Under the pieces are notes generated by a model. The model was given only the letters and a program-made list of their open reading frames with translations, was not told the origin of the DNA and ran no database searches. Shown here piece by piece: positions 50,331-61,959 of a stretch of 64,000 bases of DNA. How positions within the stretch are numbered: position 1 is the stretch's first letter; each line of letters begins with the position of its first letter. A program made the translations under genes and the position numbers. Source of the stretch: Epiperipatus broadwayi (lineage: Eukaryota > Onychophora > Udeonychophora > Euonychophora > Peripatidae); contig JAQFVV010006199.1 of NCBI GenBank assembly GCA_028023455.1, forward strand, positions 2,296,001 to 2,360,000, in the 5' to 3' direction.

Positions 50331-52144
50331 CCCCGTAAAAGAGCATGCCGCCCAGGAAACTCACCAAGCTCCAGCTCAAGCACCTACTAATACCGGTAAA
50401 TCATTCTAAACTGTAGGGCTCTGTATATTTTCTGTATAATTTCATACTACCTTTTAAATTCTAGTTAGCTAACTAACCACTCAATATATATATTTAATGT
50501 TAAAGGTTTTCTTTTATTGTTTTAAAATCTGTAAATGATCCACTTGCTTTTAAAATCTCTTTAAGAAATTAACTAGTTTTCTACTTTAAGCTATCACTGC
50601 AGGCATGTCTCTAGTTATTTTTTTTATCACATAGTTTCAATATTTGTTATATTTATTTTATGATATGCTGACGCTTCAAAACAGCGAATACTAAATTTTA
50701 ATATTTCAAGAAAAGATTAATTAAAACCTCTTCACGTAATTATTTATAATCTTATTTCTGTGCGCTGTTTCGAAACCCTCTTAAGAAAATAGTAACGAGT
50801 CGCTCATTATTTAATATTTTTTTGATAATTGTTTGATTGTAAATTTTTGCAATGTGGCTTGTTTTAGTGAAGTTTAATTTTTAAATACTAAGAAATAGAC
50901 TAACCTTGATACATATTTATAAGTATATTTGCTATTTAAGTTATTTATTAAACCTCATCAAATATACTTTTCCCTCCTTTTAAATACTTGTCATTTGATC
51001 AATAACAAATTAGTTAGCTGGAACAGCAAAGATTATCTGTAATTATTCCCGCCTGTAGCATATATTTTATCATGCTACCTAAGAGTTGGCTTCTATTTGA
51101 TTAAGCTAATAAGCTATTGTTCTTGCCTATAGAATATTAAATTTTATAAAATGCTTTGATTGGCAGACGTGATTCATTCAATTAAATATTTTTCTCGTTT
51201 TGCTGCCACGTATATTTACATATTTAAGATGGAGCCTCGGTTAAGCCAGCACATCTTCCTCTCATAGGGTAGAGCAGTCGCGAAGCCTGAGTTTAAGGCC
51301 AGGTTAGCACATAAGTCCCCCACTTTTCTGAACTATTTGTTCTTTTTCATGCAGCTTAACAATCGGTTTTCAGGGTACCGGCGTTGGTCGCAGAAACCCT
51401 CGATCTACCGATCCATCCGCAGAGCGACTTTATTATTGTATTGCTGGTGCTATAATGCATTAGTACATCCAGAGCAGCCAACTCTACCTCCCTATTTTAG
51501 TTCTTTCAGCAATTGTCTGAGATATTCTTAAAAGTCCGGTTATTGCAGCCCTATTTAGGCTAAATAAATAAATATAAACAGACGAGAAACGTCTACCGTA
51601 AGTGTTGACCAAGGTTTAGTTTAATTATTAGTATTCAGCCACACATTAAAAGGAGTCTGCATATGTTACATTATAGACATGGCGTACTGATAAACTATTT
51701 ATTTAAATGCCTGCGTGCATTTATATACATATATCCGTAAAATAGTTGTATTCAAATTCTAACATATCAAAAGCAATCTATGGCTTTCATGAATTTATAA
51801 GTTGAATAACCGTTGCATTCATCTTACTTAAATGTAACTTTATTTATTAATCTGATAAAAGAATCTGTCCGAAGAGCATACTTAAAACTCTTCGGCCATT
51901 AAATGCCTGCGTGCATTTCCACTTGTTATATCTTTGTGATATATTTTAGATAAAATTTATTATTGGAGAAATTAAAACTTTAGTAAATTAACCTAGTCCA
52001 CTCTCAGTTTCATTATTCAATCCAATTTTTATGTTATAGAATATGCATTATTAAAGGTCTCCATTAAGTTAACTAATCTTTAGATATGATCTATTTGTAA
52101 TTTAATTATGAGTCTCATTGTTTCTCCGACCTATGTCGGCCGCG

Positions 52145-52150
52145 AATAAA
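52145..52150 (+). terminator. Candidate poly(A) signal of the left giant LTR
   Basis: AATAAA followed 30-50 bp later by a GT-rich stretch (GTGGTCATTCGTAGGGTC). The right LTR has the same at 59440-59445. Confidence 0.55.
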
Positions 52151-52329
52151 GGAGTATGCTACGTGTAATTTCAAGGTGGTCATTCGTAGGGTCTTGAGTC
52201 TTGGAGTACTGGCTTATGAGTTGAAGAGTGGTCGGACTCGGGATGTCACAATCCTAGTCTGGTCAGCTTCGGTCTCTTTTGCTTAGACTCTGAATTCTGT
52301 TACGCGAAGGTACAAACTTTTGTTACGTA

Positions 52330-52866
52330 GAATTTTTTTCTTCCCGCATTTGTACGCCCAAAACATGGGGCCTATAACTTATTTCCACCCCTGAGATTAT
52401 TGAGTATAGAGATAAAATTCTTTTGTTCAAAATTAATGATTTTAAATTAATTTTTCGTTGTCCAAAATAATGTCTATGTATAGATTTTTTCCCCCGCATT
52501 TGGACATCCATCCGTTAGGGCTTTGTTAATTATTCCCACACCCTAAAATACCCTGTATAGTATTTAAGTATAGTGCTGTTGTTTTTTTTTCTTTTCTAAA
52601 TAACACTAAAAAAATATGTATGATTTTTTTTTCCAGGTTTGTTTCTTTTGACCTATCGCAAATATATTTGTAATTCATGTAGAGTATATATTTTTGGGTA
52701 TAATAAAAAAAAAAGTAAATAAGTAAATAAATCAGGAGACACATCAATCAATCAATTCCACGCACTGAATAGGTCATTATATATATATATATGCAAATGC
52801 ATAGTAAAAATTATGTTTTTTATTAAATATTTTATAAATTTTATGTAATCTTTCCTGCCTACTGGG
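52330..52866 (+). repeat. Segment between LTR homology and primer site, with internal duplication
   Basis: TTTTTTTCTTCCCGCATTTG (52332) recurs at 52485 as TTTTTCCCCCGCATTTGGAC, each followed by a CC-rich phrase and a TATAG/AGTATAG block, with a period of about 150 bp. This part has no match after the right LTR. Confidence 0.55.
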
Positions 52867-52869
52867 GAC

Positions 52870-52887
52870 TGGCACCCGAGGATGATT
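52870..52887 (+). other. Candidate primer-binding site of the giant-LTR element
   Basis: TGGCACCCGAGGATGATT follows GGGGAC, a context very like retroelement primer sites that start TGG and pair with a tRNA 3' CCA end. It is 540 bp beyond where the two LTRs stop matching. Confidence 0.45.
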
Positions 52888-53463
52888 TGAACAAGCTATA
52901 GGTCATCCTCATAAATTTGTGATCAGAGGTGGAGAAGGAAATGTTCTAAGTTTAAAAAAAAAAGGGGATCCACTTGATTTGTTTTTTTTTTTTTTAAAAA
53001 AAAAAAAAATCAGAATTGGATTTGATGAGAATGGAATAAAGTATAGGGTCAAATCAAAAGTTTGAGGTTTGAAGCTGGCATAGACATGTAAACTGAATTA
53101 TATTATAATCATGAACCACCGAAGTCTAGTTAAAAGCAGCTGGAAGAAAAGACCAAGGGTGAGTTAACTTTGTTGATTTATTTAGTAAATACTTTATTGA
53201 TTTATTTTTAGTAAATTTTAATCATTTAAGTTTTGTAGTCAGATTTTAAAGATGGGCGGGTCTTAGCGAATTTAAATAAAATATAGCGGTATCATTTATA
53301 GGCATCTTTAATAGAGTTAGGCATAGGAACAGGATGGAAAGTGGACAAGTCGTTTTCGTTTGCGGAGTACAGCTATTTGCCGTGTTATAAAAAGTCAAGT
53401 CAAAATAAATTAATTTAGCTCCGTAAAATATATTGGATAAACAAAATTAAATAAAACAGTAAT

Positions 53464-54341
53464 ATGGAAGAGAAAAAGGAAATAATGAATGAAGGAGAGG
53501 AAGTGAGGAATGAAAAGGAAGGTATTACATTAAAGTCTGGGAGAAAAATAACAGAAGATAGCAGCAGCATGGACGATGACACAAAGAGGTTTATACAGAA
53601 GAAGCTGTCATATCAAAGGAACCTGCTTCTAGTCCAACAGATGAAGATAAGACTAAATATCTGGAGATGAGTTCAATATGTGAACAAATTAAAACGGAGA
53701 TATTGAAAATGGGTGAGAAGCATAGACAGGAAGCAATAGAAAGGGATGAAAAGCATAGAAAAGAGGTTGAGGAAAGGGATCAGAAGTGGGAAGAAAGAAA
53801 TAGACAGTTCGAGGATAGAATATGCAAAAAACTGCAGGAATTAAAAATCAGCTGCCAGCTAAAATCCGAAAAAGTTCAGGTGGAACTGACGGAGAAGTTA
53901 GCTAAAAATCAAGAGGAAAATAGCAAGAAAATAGGGGCGATCAAGGAGCAAATTACGGCCATCAGAGTACAGACAGAGCGTCAAGAAGTGAATCTAAAGG
54001 AAAAAGTCTCCAAAATGGGTACAGATATAAGCCTCAAAATTAAGGAATGTCAAGATATACACAAAGAGATCAGAGAGATGTCTGAATTGAGGGAAAACCA
54101 CCGAACATATAAAAGTCAGGTAGCAGTCCAAGAAAAAAATGCCATTGCAGAATCCATTCAGGAGTTGAAGAAAGACATCACACAAATAAAACAAGCAAAA
54201 ATGGAGAACATAGAATGTAGTTTAGCCACTGGTTCCCAAGCCTATAACCATGGCAGAACAGATGTTGAAAAAGGTTTTAGCAGGGCTACAGAGATTGTCA
54301 GAGATACTCCTAGTGTAGGGGTAAAAAATCATAATGAATAG
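53464..54341 (+). pseudogene. Gag-like N-terminal coiled-coil region
   Basis: Two overlapping frames, 53464-53670 (68 codons) and 53667-54341 (224 codons), together look like one ORF broken by a frameshift near 53600. The second frame's in-frame sequence extends upstream of its first ATG as coding-like text. The product is dominated by charged heptads (EKHRQEAIERDEKHRKEVEE, then repeated K/E/Q-rich blocks) up to about residue 180, that is a long coiled coil, with no membrane segment. Many invertebrate Ty3/gypsy gag proteins have such an N-terminal arm ahead of the capsid. It is the longest frame in the window. Confidence 0.75.
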
Positions 54342-54615
54342 TAACACAGACAGGGGAACTGAACAATGTGTCATCCCAGGCAGGAATGATCTAGAATTAG
54401 CATGCGAGACAGAAGAACCAACTATATATGAACCAGTGACATATTCACTTAATACACCCATGGGCTTGGCTAAATTTATCCAAGTAAAGTCTTTTAAAAG
54501 AGAAGTGGGAGAAAACCCAAAAGCCCACCTAGAAAGCTTAAAGAAACTCTGGGGACCAGACAGAATATATGAAAAGAGAAATGGAACACAAGCAGAGGAG
54601 CGGAAAGTAAGATAA
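54334..54615 (+). pseudogene. Gag capsid start, truncated
   Basis: The frame overlaps the previous one by a few bases and is shifted again. It includes FIQVKSFKREVGENPKAHLE then SLKKLW, resembling the start of retrotransposon capsid domains (a 'F-G---ENP--FL--L' pattern). After about residue 80 it turns into K/E-rich sequence, apparently where a deletion joins it to the 3' end of the element. Reverse transcriptase and integrase are absent. Confidence 0.6.
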
Positions 54616-54680
54616 AAGGAGAGAAAAGAAAGGACCCATATACTAATGAGAAGAGGGCGAGGTTCAAAGAGACAGAAAGC

Positions 54681-54932
54681 ATGCTTGAGACAATATATAA
54701 GAAAACCGGAGATCGACAGAATCCGATAAAAATAGAGAATAAGGGACGGATTCGAACCCCGTCTCTCAATAATGAAGTATTAGGAAAATACAGTAAACAA
54801 CCACCCTGGAGTGTGATTAGAGATTATCAGGAATCAAGTGATACTTCCGATGATGATGATGATCTGTTGGGATATTGCTTTAATCCCTGCATGGAAGAGC
54901 AAATTGTGAAACGACCTATAGATCCAACTTAA
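54681..54932 (+). pseudogene. Terminal ORF fragment of the giant-LTR element
   Basis: 83 codons with GRIRTPSLNNEVLGKYSKQP, an acidic patch DTSDDDDD and CFNPCMEEQI before the stop, 400 bp ahead of the right LTR. The position and composition (basic/proline piece then acidic end) fit the C-terminus of a pol or integrase, the rest having been deleted. This is inference from position; no catalytic motif is visible. Confidence 0.4.
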
Positions 54933-55332
54933 AGTTATAGTAGTTTGATGAAGGATCTGCCCCTCCCCAATTATTTTATATATATAAAAAAAAAAACAAC
55001 TAACATCTTTCCCCCATTCTAACCATGACAGATATCCAATCGGATATAACAGTGTATACTATAATATTGAAGGATTCGTATTTTATTATTTGTTATTATA
55101 TATATATATTTTGCAAATTGCCACTATTTTAGTGTGCGTGGGTGATTGTGACTGGAGAGTTTATGTAAGCTATATAATAAATTAGTTTTAGTAAATAAGT
55201 TTTTTTTGTGTGCTCAGTTAAACAGGTCATTTGGATATAAAAAAAATAATAGAAGTTCATGATTATAAATCCCAAATACACGTAAGCAAAGTCATTTTTT
55301 TTTGTTTTTTTTTTTTTACAAGTTGACGGATA
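54933..55332. other. Non-coding end of the element interior
   Basis: AT-rich, ending in a long T-run and ACAAGTTGACGGATA before the right LTR. A normal purine tract next to the LTR is not seen. Confidence 0.4.
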
Positions 55333-55912
55333 TGAAACGGGAACCTCCTAATCCCTTGCCGTTACTTCATCAATCTAGTATCCCACTCGTCTGTGTTAGA
55401 TTCGAATCTCATTTAAACTATAATATGTAAAATAAAACAATTTACTGTCTGAACAGCATTATATATTTACATACGAAAGGACGCTATAATTAGATAGGCT
55501 TGATAGAATTATAGCGTATTATTATTAATATCGCATTTATTTTAATAAAATACTTTTATTATGTTAAATAATGATAGGATTTAATTTATTATTTTAATTC
55601 GTATGTGGATATATAATCCAACCTGTATTTGTAATGTATATAGGGGTGGCGTGATTTAAAACATTAAAATGTGTTATATAATTAAAATGTTAAAAGATGA
55701 AAATATTTTAAAATGTTTATTTAAAAACGTTAAAAAGCTTTTCTTTCAAATGTGCTGAGAAGTCTTCTTTAAAAATTAAGTGTTATTTTCTTTTTCTTCT
55801 TAGAATTAAAAGTTGGTTAGAATCAGAGTTTGTCGTAAACAAGTACACCTGGGTCTCTTTTTACGTGGACTTATTTAACACGATTTTGAAGTTACACGAT
55901 TCATGTTTCACA

Positions 55913-56010
55913 GGAAGTCGAACTAAAATAATGCGCTATTACTTTAAATAATAAATTTCGCGCACTTACGTTATATTGAAAGTAATAACGCATTATTGGA
56001 ATTCGACTTT
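55913..56010. repeat. Conserved hairpin of the TA-flanked transposon
   Basis: GAAGTCGAACTAAAATAATG pairs with CATTATTGGAATTCGACTTT, with an inner TATTACTTTAAAT/TTGAAAGTAATA stem and CGCGCAC in the loop. Counterpart of 19676-19774. Confidence 0.88.
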
Positions 56011-56489
56011 CATCTTAGTAATTCCAATATTTTCAGTGCTTTATAATAATAAGATTTTATGCAATAATGAAATTAAAATCATGATTTCCACATTTTATGT
56101 ATACACACATTAAATTTTACAAGATTATAATATAAATTTGTTCAAACAATGTGCGTGTTAATTTTGCATTTTAAATCACATTCTGTTATTGCTTTTTAAA
56201 AAAGAAAGTAATCAATTACAGTATTAATCATTTAATGTCCACAAGTTTATTTTTAAAAGGTGAGTAATAGCAGTGGGCACAATTAAATTTGACAATTAAA
56301 AATTACTTTGCAACTGAAATTAATGTGATGTGAAATATGATTTTTAAATGGGATTGAAAATTAAAAAATTAAAGACAAAAATAAGAATTTAATTTTTAGT
56401 TGTTAGTTTCATAAACAATTAATAAAATCATCATCTCAAAGATTAATTACTAATTACGTTGTCACCAGAAAACCATTGTCATGAGTTGT

Positions 56490-56565
56490 ATTTCTTGGTA
56501 TAATTGCCGAGAGATTCTTGACTTCATTTAAGAAGTAGCTACAGTACATCACATCACATGCAAAC
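56490..56565 (+). repeat. LINE-tail-like cassette in copy B
   Basis: GCCGAGAGATTCTTGACTTC, then ATTTAAGAAGTAGCTACAGT, then ACATCACATCACAT. Same block as 18810-18890 on the minus strand and as the two LINE tails. Confidence 0.7.
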
Positions 56566-57418
56566 GAACGTGTTTTTCGCAAATAGCGATAATTAAAACG
56601 TGTATACAAGAATGTAAATTACTGTACAGTAAATTATGCATAAAAATATATTATTTTGAATAAAATTAAATATTAATAGTTAAAAAAAGTTTTTGTATCA
56701 ATTTTTTTCAAATTTGAAATTTTTTTATTAGTCATATTTTATTTCCTTATTTTTTTTTTGGAGCAAATTTTAAAGTAATTTTACATTGGTGCTTTGCTTT
56801 TACGCGAATTTTGAAAAATCACAGACTGCATCCCTCCCTTTTCAATGTAAGTTACGTCTATTTTTGCGCATGTTTTCTGAGAAACCTAACTGTCGTGTAA
56901 AACGAGACCCAGGTGTATTTAATTAATGACCACACCTACCTTTGGTCAAATTAAAAAGTCACTTTAAAATCTGGCTAATTGAAATTGCGTCAGATATAAA
57001 CATTCAAGTTATTTTGATTAAAATTGTTTATGGCAAAATAGTTTTACAAAATAACCATAAAAGTTATAGCTGAAATACTTTAATAGTTTATCAAATATTT
57101 AAGATCAAAATTACATGTTTTTAGAATTTAATTAAAACGGAATTAAGGAAAAAGTTATAACACCTCCGAAACTTATCAGCATATTTGGAATCAGATTGTA
57201 TGTTAACAAAATTAATTAAAAATGTAATCATGAAGCAAAGAAAAATTCTTAAAGGTGTTAAGCTGATAAGAAAAAGATATAAATGGGCCATATTTTGAAC
57301 GGGAAGATAGACTGACTGAGATCTATAATACTGAGAGACACAGAGAAAAGATATACTGAGAAGAGACTCCATTTTGAAGCGCATTTCTTTTTAAAAATCA
57401 AATTTATTTTGAACTGAG

Positions 57419-57488
57419 ATGTCCGGCTAGTGTTGCCGTCTTAGCCATCATTCCATAAGGAGGCGACAGGTTCGTTTCCATCCGACAC
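57419..57488 (+). repeat. tRNA-like segment, right giant LTR
   Basis: Counterpart of 50150-50218, with the same B box ACAGGTTCGTTTCC and small differences in the arm. Confidence 0.55.
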
Positions 57489-59846
57489 CGTTTATAACCA
57501 AGAATGCCACTATAACATTTACCATCTAACCGAAAAAAAGAATGCTGCTATAATATCTTCCATCTAACTGAAAAGAAGAATGCTGCTATAATATCTACAG
57601 ACCACCCGTAAAAGAAGAGCATGCCGCCCAGGAAACACCAAGCACCAGTTAAAGCACCTACTAATACCGGTAAATCGTTTTAAACTGCAGAGCTCTGTAT
57701 ATTTTCTGTATAATTTCATACTACCTTTTAAATTCTAGTTAGCTAACTAACCACTCAATATATATATTTAATGTTAAAGCTTTTCTTTTATTGTTTTAAA
57801 ATCTGTAAATGATCCACTTGCTTTTAAAATCTCTTTGAGAAATTAATTAATGTTTCTACTTTAAACTATCGCTGCAGTCACGTCTCTAGTTAATTTTTTT
57901 ATCACATAGTTTTTCAATATGTTATATTTATTTTATATGCTCACGCTTCGAAACAGCAAATACTAAATTTTAATATTTCAAGAAGAGATTAATTAAAACC
58001 TCTTCACGTAATTATCTATAGTTTTATTTCTATGCGCTGTTTCGTAATCCTCTTAAGAAAATAGTAATGACTAGCTTGTTATTATTTAATTTTTTTTTTT
58101 GATAATTGTTTGATTGTAAATTTTGCAATGTGGCTTGTTTTAGTGAAGTTTAATTTTTAAATACTAAGAAATAGCCTAACCTTGATAAATATTTATAAGT
58201 ATATTTGCTATTTAAGTTATTTATTAAACCCCATCAAATATACTTTTCCCTCCTTTTAAATACTTGTCATTTGATCAATAAAAAATTAGAGTTAGCTGGA
58301 ACAACAAAGATTATCTGTAATTATTCCCGTCTATAGCATATATTTTATCATGCTACCTAAGAGTTGGCTTCTATTTGATTAAGCTAATAAGCTATTGTTC
58401 TTGCCTATAGAATATTAAATTTTATAAAATTCTTTGCTTGGCGGATGCGATTCATTCAATTAAATATTTTTCTCGTTTTGCTGCCATGTATATTTACGTA
58501 TTTAAGATGGGGCCTCGGTTAAGCCAGCACATCTTCCTCTCATAGGGTAGAGCAGTCGCGAAGCCTGTGTTTAAGGCCAGGTTCGCACGTAAGTCCCCCG
58601 CCTTTCTGAACTATTTCTTTTTCATGCAGCTTAATGATCGGTTTTCAGGGTACCGGCGTTGGTTGCAGAAACCCTTGATCTACAAATCATCCGCAGAGTG
58701 ACTTTATTATAGTATTGCTGGTGCTATAGTGCATTAGTACATCCAGAGCAGGCAACTCTACCTCCCTATTTTACTTCTTTCAGCAATTGTCTGATATATT
58801 TCTTAAAAGTCCGGTCAATCTAAGTTATTGCAGCGCTATTTAGGTTAAATAAATAAATATAAACAGACGAGAAACGTCTACCGTAAGTGTTGACCAAGGT
58901 TTAGTTTAATTATTAGTATTCAGCCACACATTAAGAGGAGTCGGCATATGTTCCACTATAGACAAGGCGTAGTGATAAGCTATTTATTTAAATGCCTGCG
59001 TGCATTTATTATATATATCCATAAAATAATTGTATTCAAATTCTAACATATCAAAAGCAATCTATGGCTTTCATGAATTTATAAGATGAATAAACATTGC
59101 ATTCATCCTATTTAAATGTAAATTTATTTATTAATCTGATAAAAGAATCTGACCGAAGAGCATACTTAAAACTCTTCAGCCATTAAATGCCTGTGTGCAT
59201 TTCCACTTGTTATGTACTTTGTGATATATATTTTAGATAAAACTTATTATTGGAAAAATTAAAACTTTAGTAAATTAACCTAGTCCATTCTCAGTTTCCT
59301 TATTCAATCCAATTGTCATTATTATGTTATAGAATATGCATTATTAAAGGTCTCCATTAAGTTAGCTATTCGTTAGATACGATCAATTTGTAATTTAATT
59401 ATGAGTCTCATTGTTTCTCCCTGACCTATGTCGGCCGTGAATAAAGGAGTATGCTACGTGTAATTTCAAGGTGGTCATTCGTAGGGTCTTGAGAGTACTC
59501 GCTTACGAGTTGAAGTGTGGTCGGACTTGGGGGGATATCACAGTCCTAGTCTGGTCAGCTTCGGTCTCCTTTGCTTGGATTCTGAATTCTGTTACGCGAA
59601 TGTAAAAACTTGACCGTTACATAGTATATTTATTTTCCCAGTGTAACTGATATACATTAAAAATTGCAATGTGCAAAAAACCTTCCTTGAATGAATTAAA
59701 AATAAAGGTTCAACAGAGAATTATATCTTTTAAAGGTAAATGATATATGATAAAATTGTCTCAATATTTTCATAATGTATAATGAATGAATCACATAATA
59801 ATAAGTTAACTTGACACCTAAGAGAAAAATAAATTCCTATTGTGTT

Positions 59847-59945
59847 TTTCCAAAAATAAGATCGTACCAGAAAATAAGTTCTAGCATGATTTTTCAGGAT
59901 AATGATAATGTAAGTCCTACTCCAAATATAAGCTCTAATTACGAT
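59847..59945. mobile_element. 'AAAATAAG' MITE-like element, family 1
   Basis: AAAATAAGATCGTACCAGAA, AATAAGTTCTAGCATGATTT and AAATATAAGCTCTAATTACG occur in sequence. Short repeats built on AAAATAAG-CCTA are common in animal genomes. No clear target duplication. Confidence 0.45.
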
Positions 59946-61959
59946 TGTCAGTCTGACGGACAGATTTCATTTATTTGTTGAAACACACAATGAACATATT
60001 ACATTATGAATGAATGTATAAATAAATATAACTTTTGTACTTGAATAAATCCGTTACTCAGAATTATTCAGCCAGCAGATGACTCATAACTAATCATTTT
60101 AATAAACTTTCAAATACAATTTTATTTTTCATTCATCAATGCCCATCATTCAGTCTGATATAAGAATTCCTCTTTAATCTAATAGTATATATTGTAAATA
60201 AATCAACATTGTTATCTGAAAATATTTAAACTTTTATTAGCAGAGATCTTAATTCCCAAATTAATCAAGACAGCTTAACGGTTCATATATTATTTTAAAT
60301 GAGTTGCTCAGTTGTAGAGTATCATATGCTTGTAGCAGCTGATTCATTGAAATTTTTTCTTTTTCAAATTGCGCGAACACTATAAGCACAACGTCAACAG
60401 AAATCCTGGCATTCGTTGCTGCTTAATTCCATCTTTAAAATGGTGTATCGCAATTTTTTTATTAATAGATGCACTTAATTTTTTTTTCTGGTCAGTTTAC
60501 TAATTACACAAAGACGACAAAGGCAGAAAATCCTTATCAGCTAGATTAGTTAATAAAATGGATTAAAAAAATACGCTGATGATTCACATTTCAAGGCCTT
60601 CAATGAGATAAAAACGTAATTGCGAAATATCAGTTGTAAGTATTCAATTTTAATTTTTTATTTGAATATTTTAATTTTTTTTTAAATTATTTGATAAATG
60701 GTATAATTTATTAATGTGTTTGCATTTGTATTGGTGTATTTGCGTAGTATATAAATTTGTATTCACATATAACAAAAGTGGCTTATGTATAATGTAATTT
60801 TGGGTCTCTGATCCAAGTTTGAGGCAACCTTATTTTATAGCCATAATGATTCTCAAAAGGTTTAATAATTTATTAATGTGTTTATATTTGTATTAGTGTA
60901 TTTGTACTTGCATGTTTGTGTTTGTATAACAAGTAATGATTTACATATATAGAGCAGTGCAACATAAATTTTAAGACTGATTATCACATCTACCGAAAGG
61001 TTACAGTTGATAAAGTAATCACAAAATTTATTTGGCATACTACCATGTAAAAATATAAACAAAGCCAATAAAGAAAGATTTAAAATGGTATGTGTATAGT
61101 GATAGCCACAATGATTATGTATATGTATGCAGGCAAAGAACCAAATTCTGATTCTTGCCTATGCCTTGATACTCATGCTATAGAGACAGTAGTTTTGCCA
61201 CATCTTGCATCATATTATTTTCAAGTCTATAGCTAGCAAATAAGCTATATGCAAATAAATTACATCTGTGGGACAATAAGTATAACAAGATAGCATCACT
61301 GGTGTGCATAAAGATAATAAGCATCACTGGTGTATACAAAAAATTTAAAATGAAACTCATTTTATCATTAACATAGGCAGTAGCATACAATTTCTAGTTT
61401 TAGATCGATAAGAAGCCAATTGCTATGATGACAAATGCATATCCACCTTCTGGAAATGATTTGTTTTGTATCTTTTATTAGGATGAATCTTTTTCTTATA
61501 AACGCCTTTGTGAATTGTTAACCTTTGGGATACAAGATAAAAATGAATTCTTACGTGACTAGTTATGGATTATCTCAAGTAAAGAGTATTATATATGGTT
61601 TGAAAGATAATTTTGTGAGGAATACAAAGAAATTATCAATGAAGATGTAATTTAAACTTAATTAATGATAAATTAGAAATTATGAACAAATAATAAACTA
61701 AAAATTGTCGGATGATGAACTTTCCTTTTTTTCTTTATTTTTTAAATGATAATCACTATTTGTCTTAGCCTTGTTTTCCTTAGTTTTTCTAAAATTCTAT
61801 AAATGTAGTTTTTTGCTCTAACATTATTAAAACTGAAGTTATTGTGAAAATTGTTGCCTCAAGTCAGTTTTTTTTAAAAATTCAATATGGCGCCGGGACA
61901 ATCAAGTAGTTAAATTAAATATCAATTTCAACAGCATGGAAATAACTTTTAATACTTTT
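59946..61959. other. No gene recognised
   Basis: AT-rich; AATTTATTAATGTGTTT followed by TTGTATT recurs (60707 and 60867) and AAGCATCACTGGTGT.. is doubled near 61292/61320. Nothing coding. Confidence 0.4.

Larger units (their letters stand above)
49122..52329 (+). repeat. Left giant LTR (about 3.2 kb)
   Basis: Begins TGAAACGGGAACCTCC; homology with the right copy stops near 52329 (TTACGTA). Order inside: a tRNA-like segment, an AGAATGCCGC triple repeat, an ACCGGTAA junction, a second tRNA-like segment near 51260, and a poly(A) signal. The end is not the usual CA. A plausible primer-binding site lies only at 52870, so the original LTR may have extended to about 52866 with the matching part lost from the right copy. 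Confidence 0.85.
55846..56915 (+). mobile_element. TA-flanked inverted-repeat DNA transposon, copy B, 1070 bp
   Basis: Left end CACCTGGGTCTCTTTTTACG; right end, inverted, CACCTGGGTCTCGTTTTACA. TA on both sides (55844-55845, 56916-56917). The left giant LTR shows the site before insertion (AACAAGTATGTAATTAG near 49640), confirming a TA duplication. No transposase ORF. Same family as 18470-19892, in opposite orientation. Confidence 0.95.
49122..59623 (+). mobile_element. Non-autonomous giant-LTR retrotransposon
   Basis: Two direct repeats of about 3.2 kb (49122-52329 and 55333-59623, the latter containing a 1072-bp insertion) enclose a ~3.0 kb interior that holds only a gag-like coiled-coil region and a short terminal ORF. 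No reverse transcriptase, RNase H or integrase is present. This is the layout called LARD in plants (large retrotransposon derivative). TATA and AATAAA signals in the LTR and the gag frame all give plus orientation. A 4-bp GTAT flanks the outer edges (49118-49121, 59624-59627), a tentative target duplication. Confidence 0.85.
55333..59623 (+). repeat. Right giant LTR, interrupted
   Basis: Begins TGAAACGGGAACCTCC and aligns with the left LTR to GTTACATA. Without the 1070-bp transposon and one TA copy it is about 3.22 kb. Differences from the left copy are scattered substitutions and small indels, so the insertion is not brand new. Confidence 0.88.

Noticed and set aside
54494-54769. Minus-strand ORF of 91 codons, hydrophobic
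   Set aside because: Antisense of the K/E-rich retroelement frames; hydrophobicity is the mirror of purine-rich coding.
49122-59623. Simple segmental duplication instead of LTRs
   Set aside because: TATA and AATAAA positions, the interior gag-like frame and the edges starting TG all fit an LTR element better, although the right boundary is unsettled.
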